Source: Zonotrichia leucophrys gambelii (Eukaryota > Chordata > Aves > Passeriformes > Passerellidae). Taken from it: DNA of 64,000 nucleotides. The stretch is from contig NC_088200.1 of the NCBI RefSeq assembly GCF_028769735.1, positions 72,144,046 to 72,208,045 of the forward strand. The letters are read 5' to 3'. A program made the position numbers and the translations under genes. The notes below the pieces were generated by a model. The model searched no databases, was not told the DNA's origin, and was given only the letters and a program-made list of their open reading frames with translations. Positions 58,217 to 64,000 of the stretch are shown piece after piece (within the stretch, counting starts at the first letter, position 1; each line of letters begins with the position of its first letter).

Positions 58217-60849
58217 GCTTTATTTGTAGCTCCCATAGCCCATGTTGAACACAAAGAATGAAAGGCTGTAATGAATGCCAGGTGAGGTTGTTGGGTGCTG
58301 AAGGGACGTTCAGCTCAGTGCTGTGTGGAGCTGGACTCTGTGAGCCAGCCCATCCCATGCAAACTGTGCAGCAATGCTGGCCTGGGTCCAGTCAGCACCC
58401 TGGGCTGGATCCAGGGCTGGTTTAGGTGGTAACTCTGCCTCTTGGGCTGTGCTGTGCTGCTGCACTGGATACATTGCTCCACACAGAGGAGGCAGGGTCA
58501 GGGTCAGCACAGGGCTCTTGGCATCGTGCTCAGCACCAGGGATCTCTAGGTACAACCTCAAGGAGACTTCAGGTCAAATTCCCCTGACAAAACATTTTTT
58601 CCACCCACTTTTAATGCAGTATTTATTAATGCATTGTTTAATCACATTATTTAATTAGTTGTATTGTTATATTGTATTATTAATACATAATTCAATTATT
58701 TAATGTTCTGTTACTTAATATTGGGTTAATTTTCAACCAGGACATATGTCAGAGATTTTTCTGTCCTCCTGACTGATGCTTATCACAAGGTCTTTATAGG
58801 AGTAACTTAATTTTGTTCCTCATTCCCACCTTTTCCTGAAAGACCTTCTTCTCTTTGCACAGTATTTTCACATTTGTCTTTGGTTTGTAGCTGACTCTGC
58901 AGACCAAATTCTGGCAATGGTCATCAATAAAAAGATTATAAATGAGACAGAAAGTGAGCTCAGATTCTCCCTAAACTCTGTCTTGCACTTCCCTGCTGGT
59001 TAGTCCATTCAGAATGTGAACATCCTCATGTATCATCCTGAGCCCAAACGGATGCTGCCTCTCACTCAGCCTGCCCACAACCCTGGGAAGAGAGGTTTGA
59101 TCCAGTTGAATGTCCCAGGGATTTCAGTGCAAGGAGCAAACGCAGCCATTTCCATTTAGACCGTGACAATTTGTACTCTTTAAAAAAAAAAAAAAACAAA
59201 ACCAAAAACCTCCACACAAACAAGAGAACCCCCCACAGCTGTTCCTCATGGGAGGGAGTGCTGTGTGCATCCACTGCCAGCTAAGGTGTAGCTTCACTCC
59301 CCACTCTTTGCTCTCAGGAGGAATCACCAACGTTGTGCATCTCCACAACCTAGGCACAACTTAAGTCAGAGGTAATGCCATTTCCTTTGCAATTACTCAT
59401 TTTTCCTCTGCACAACGCTCACTGCTTCACTTCCTAAAGGCAGAATGGCTGATTTGGCAAATGGCTGGTTTGATGTGACAGCAAATTTGATTTCTCTGTG
59501 TTGCTTTCACATTACCACTGTCCTCGTGACATGAGAGGAGTGATTGCTGGTGGAGGCCAGCAGCAATAAGGTACTGGCTCATAATAAAATCTAAAAGGGC
59601 TTCTGGAGCTGTGGGAGGTGTCCCAGGGATCTGTACAATCACCCCTCATCTGAGACACAGGCAGCATTAAGTGCAGTCCTGTGTGCAGGGGTCTGGGGAG
59701 GACTCAAAGCCGTGATTTCAGCACAGCTTTGAGGTGTTACAGCCCTTGCAAGCCAAAAGGGAGCATCTTTGTGAACTTAATGGAATATCTTTGTGTCTCT
59801 GTCATTTGGCTATGACACTGGGCATGGGGAAAACGAACGCATGTGTTTTATTTCTAAGACCACTTTGCACAAGTGCAGCTGTGGGTTGGTACCACTGTAT
59901 CTGCATTTCCCTGCACTTTCAGTGGCAAAATAAATGTGACTGGCCTGGTTTTATGAAATTTTATCCATTGCTTTTGAAACATTTCTCTAAAAATATTCTG
60001 GGATGACTCCACCACATTCATCAGTGTCCCTGAAGACTAGCTTTCCTTGTTACGAGGTTACTGCAAAGCAGCCAATTCCCCAGCTGGCACTAAACAATCC
60101 TTCCAGAGTTCAGCACTGCTGCCTGCTCTGCTCCATCCAATGTGATTTATCTGCCCACCCGAGAGAAGCAGAGATGCTTAGGAACAGAGCCAGCTTGCTG
60201 AAATGAATACTGAGCAGTGGCAGAAAGCTTCAAGGGCACTGTTCTCTCTGTTCTTCATTACCCTAAAATGAATAGAAAGTGCCACTACCATTTTCACAGA
60301 GGTTAGTTTCTTTCCTTCTGTTTCCAGGTGGGAAGTAGCAGCCTAGATGTAATCTGTTAACTGCCCAGTGCTATTAATTTGTACAAAGGAGTATTTGTTT
60401 TCAGATAAGGTTGAAATCAGTCAAACCAAACCCAGTCTGATTATGAACTAGAAGCTGAATTACAGTGTTGATCTGAAGTAGGAGGAAATTGTTCCAACTT
60501 CTCTCTACAATCTGCACTTACCCCTCAAACTTCAGAAACACCCTTCTTCCCCATGGTTCTCCCATTCTTTCTTCATTCCTTGGCTTTGGCTTAGCACAGC
60601 CACGTTAGTACAGTGAATTATTTCTGTAAGGGAAGCCAGGGAAGCTCTGCCTGTCGTGGCTGACTCCCCTGTGGCTGCTCAGCTGCAGCTGCTAGGAGAA
60701 CCAGGAACGTCTGACAGAGCTCAGAGCTCTGCTACAGCAGCTCCTTCCCGGCTTTTCCAGGCAGGAATCACCAGGCTCTGCTGGCCCTGGTGCTGCCAGA
60801 AGGCACAGCCTGCTGTGCCACGGCCTGCTGCCCACCACACTTCCCCCTG
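58217..60849. other. PLPPR1 intron, no gene recognised
   Basis: The region contains an AT-only-looking stretch at 58610-58740, an A-run at 59181-59194, and a GC-rich patch at 60640-60845 next to the LTR. The chance open frames have no known family. Confidence 0.5.
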
Positions 60850-61230
60850 TGTCGCTGATATCTTTTTATGAAAAATCTTTTTATCCTTTATTTAGGATTT
60901 TTTTCCTCCTGAGAAGCTGAGAGGCCTCAGGAACAAATATTAACAATGATTATCTGCTGCTGTGGAATGCTACAGGTGGATCTGTGATTGGTCTCATGTG
61001 GTTGTTTGTAATTAATGGCCAATCACAGTCAGCTGGCTCGGACAGAGAGTCTGGGACAGCTGCCTTTGTTACCATTGTTTCTTTTTCTATTCTTAGCTTA
61101 GCTAGCCTTCTGCGATGAAACCTTTTCTTCTATTCTTTTAGTATAGTTTTAATGTAATATTTATCATAAAATAATAAATCAAGCCTTCTGAAATATGGAG
61201 TCAGATCTCCGTCTCTTCCTTCAACATGGC
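60850..61230 (+). mobile_element. LTR, family A copy 3, 3' end incomplete
   Basis: The element begins TGTCGCTGATATCTTTTTAT and is collinear with the copies at 5840 and 8858, including GATTATCTGCTGCTGTGGAA, AATTAATGGCCAATCACAG and AATAAA at 61173-61178. After GTCTCTTCCTTCAACATGGC it lacks roughly the last 20 bases seen in the other copies, and no target-site duplication is visible. Confidence 0.88.
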
Positions 61231-64000
61231 ACAGCTGGCTGTGTCCTCTGCCTTCCCCTCCTGGAGTCTTGCCAGGGCTGGTGGGGTGGTGAATGAGGAG
61301 CTAGGGATACCAAGGAGTGAGGAAAAGGTGTGCCCTGTGTAAATGTTTGTATTCTGCTGTTTGCACACTATTCTGGAAGAATAAATACGCTTTCTTGGTT
61401 TGGTGCAACACTTTCAGGCGTTTCTGTTCATAGTGTCTCTGGGACTTTGTGGTGGTCCCAGCCACATGCCAGTTTGTGAGGAACAATGCAGGGCTGTGGA
61501 AAATGTGTATGTTCTTCATTAGAACTTCAGTATAATTATTTTAGACAGTTTTACCAGAGTATTAGGTTTTTGAGCACAACCCTAAGACAGTTTTGGGTTT
61601 TGAGCAGGCTAGAATATAAACTATGTATTTCAACCCTTTTGACTTAAAATAAAAAAGAGAAACAAAAACAATAAAGCAATTTTCTTGTTCTGGAAAAGTA
61701 CTTGCAACTGTTCTTTGCTATTGTTTTCATTCAACAACAACAACCACCCACTCCAAAACACAATGAGGTGAGTAATTGAATGCAGATTGAACCCATTGAG
61801 TTTGTATCCTTGGAAAATTAAAAGTGAGCTGGCATTGCAACATTCAGCTGAAGACACTGTTTCATTACCTTGTGTACTTTTGCAAAATACAGTATTGATT
61901 CCTGGGGCCTGAGAACACCTGTCCAGGGCGTGATGGCAAAGACAAGAGAGTGTCTGAGGGAGCTCTCAGCCGGTCCCTGACCTCAGGAATATCAGTGATA
62001 ATGATCTTATCAGGGAAAGCCTCTGCAGGCTTTGGTCAGGGCCCTGTCTGTGGATCACAGCAGAAATCCTGTGTCCTGGAGAGGCTCTTGAGGCAGACCT
62101 CAGCCAGCCTTTGCCTTTGAGGTGCCTTTTCTCAATACAGATGTTGCTGGTTTGACCATAGAGTCTCTCAGCTTCACATTGCCAATACCGGGTCCTGAGG
62201 GTAGCAGATAGGATGGCAGATCAATATTCCTCAGGGGCTAAGGCTAAATGTGAGGGAGATCTAAGGAATTAAGGAATTCACAACACTAAGTGAAAGTCAA
62301 TATAAACCCTGTTCTTAGTGGGGACTCTGGAGAAGAGGAAAACAGGCTGTTCAGATCACAAGAGGCAACCTTGCAAAGGGACACCAGCTTCAAAAATTGA
62401 AATGGATTAAAAATTAGGCAAACTTTAACAATGAGGATAGACAAACATTGAAGAAGAGGCTGTGGGATCTCCACCCTTGAAGTCATGAGCTCCCATGTAG
62501 GTCCTGAAGAACATCCCTATCCTGACTGCAGCTATCCTAACACAAACCTCAGAGACATGACAGTTCCACAGGGCAGAACTGCTTTTGGCCCAGCTGAAGC
62601 CAGTGCTGATGAAACACCCTCTGGAACATTTTGCAAAGGTGACCTTTTGGTGGAGAGTCCTGCTTCTCCCAGGGAGAGAGATACTGAAACTGGCTGATTG
62701 AGGCTGAGAGCCCCACAACCCTCATCTGCTGCAATTCTCTGTTTCTGAGTGCTCTGCGTGCAGCTTGTCTCACAGCCAGTGCCTTCCTCACGTCCCCTCC
62801 TCCCCTTGGCTGCTGTTTGAATGATGGAGACTTGATTAATTTGGTTCTTTCTATTTGTGACATTAAAAATGCAGCCACACGCATCCTTGCACAGGCTTTG
62901 GGAAATTTCATACGGCTTGCTGAAACCTGCCCAGAACTGAGAGCAGTGGTGTCCCAAGATCTTAGCTCAGTTTTGTTTGCTGCAGAGATTTTTGTGTGTT
63001 GCAGCATGTCCCTGGGTGGAGTTTCAGTGTATAAAGTGGTGTTAAAAAATACTGACTGTGTCACAAGGGTGCTGTTAGAGTAAACAAGTTGAAGGATTTA
63101 AAAGCTCACAGAAATGAGAAAAATGTTAATTTAATACCTAGGAAAGACAGATAGGTCATGTGTGCGCTTCACATGATTCTCCCTAATGTAGGAACTCCAT
63201 TGTCTTCCTGTGATGGAAAATAACATCACTTGTACTTTTTCATGAAAAGCAGCAGAAGGAAGTAACTTTCACAGAGAGGAAGACTTGAGGCAGTCCCAAA
63301 CTGTGGGCACAGTGGAGCATCCTGCATCTCTCTCATGTATCTTTGCTGGTCCTCCTCCTTCTTTATCCATGTGGAATTGCAGCAGAAATTAAGACAGTGG
63401 GAACTTCCACACAACCCTAGTGTTCATTGGAAGTGTGAAAAAATTACAAAAATAGTGTTTTCACAATTGTCACAAATGGTGAGTAAGTGAGTGAGTGAAT
63501 GAGTGAGTGAGAAGCAGGAGGGCTGTGAGTGTCATCAAAACTTCAGGAAAAACAAAAACTCTCCAACAACATTTTTAGTGTTAGAGGATGAAGGCATTAC
63601 TTTATTTCTGGCCAGGATGTTGTTCTGCTCAGGATGTGCAACAGAAATAATTTCATCCTCACATAGGCCGGCTGTGCAGAGAAAATAATTCCATGCCACA
63701 CGTATTTTAAGAGATTTTTCACAAACTTTATGCAGTCAAAACCCATAGATATTCTTTGGTTTAATGTTCATTCGTCCCAGGTTGCTTAGTTCTTAGTATT
63801 TGGTTTCCTATTGCTTACAGATATTTTCACCTCTGGTGCTAAGCAGGTCCTTATTCTTTTCTCTCCTCCAGACCAGGGTTGTTGTTTGAAGTTGATGGAT
63901 TCATGGCACTTGATGGCCACTGATGGCTGTTGCCTTTGGTGAATCTTCTCTTCTGCTCCCAGTCTGCAGAGATTTTAAGCTCATCAGGCCTTCACCTGGT
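61231..64000. other. PLPPR1 intron, no gene recognised, to window end
   Basis: The minus-strand open frames at 62532-63064 (141 and 171 codons, overlapping in different frames) have no recognised domain. No splice-flanked exon was seen. Confidence 0.5.
63478..63512. repeat. (GTGA)n microsatellite
   Basis: About eight GTGA/GAGT tetranucleotides with two single-base interruptions. Confidence 0.9.

Larger units (their letters stand above)
56600..64000 (+). other. PLPPR1: PLPPR1 following intron, 5' part
   Basis: This begins at the donor after residue 84 and continues past the window edge. I looked for the next PLPPR1 exon (expected start IFIGEIS) in the + strand frames and did not see it. It contains a CR1 3' end, a solo LTR and simple repeats. 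Confidence 0.8.

Noticed and set aside
62532..63064. Two overlapping minus-strand open frames of 141 and 171 codons
   Set aside because: They occupy different frames over the same DNA, have no recognisable domain, and no splice sites or promoter support them. Chance open frames are the simplest reading.

Overview
This is a vertebrate, almost certainly avian and probably songbird, genomic window. It is AT-leaning, intron-like DNA with no bacterial gene structure. Its repeats are 3' ends of CR1 LINEs (the dominant bird retrotransposon) and four solo-LTR-like elements of types I associate with passerine genomes.

Only one gene is supported. Two coding exons on the + strand encode the first 84 residues of PLPPR1 (phospholipid phosphatase-related protein 1, also called LPPR1 or PRG-3), a six-pass membrane protein of neurons. 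Exon A (25294-25401, coding from 25339) carries the start codon and residues 1-21. Exon B (56411-56599) carries residues 22-84. They are joined in phase 0 across a 31,009 bp intron. The next exon is not in the window, so 56600-64000 is the start of the following intron. The part before 25294 is 5' intron or upstream flank. PLPPR1 maps to human 9q31, which corresponds to the bird Z chromosome, so the window is probably Z-linked (inference).

Layout: 1-25293 is the upstream intron or flank. It holds two CR1 fragments (5369-6600 and 8435-9262), each interrupted by an LTR of one family in opposite orientations, a TA-rich compound repeat (15533-15696), and a 673 bp LTR with a 5 bp target-site duplication (19640-20312). 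25402-56410 is the large intron, with CR1 pieces clustered at 39.5-42 kb and 53.6-55.4 kb, a 26 bp inverted repeat near 36.3 kb, and a CpG-rich patch just before exon B. 56600-64000 is intron with a CR1 3' end at 58.1 kb and a third LTR copy at 60.85 kb.

No convincing RNA gene, CRISPR array, operon or second protein-coding gene was found. Most long open frames are chance openings or lie in repeats. I did not find a clearly new biological system. The observations most worth testing are the overlapping upstream ORF at the PLPPR1 start, the two same-family LTRs inserted at nearly the same CR1 position, the inverted repeat, and several repeat-free, TAAT-rich stretches that may be conserved enhancers.
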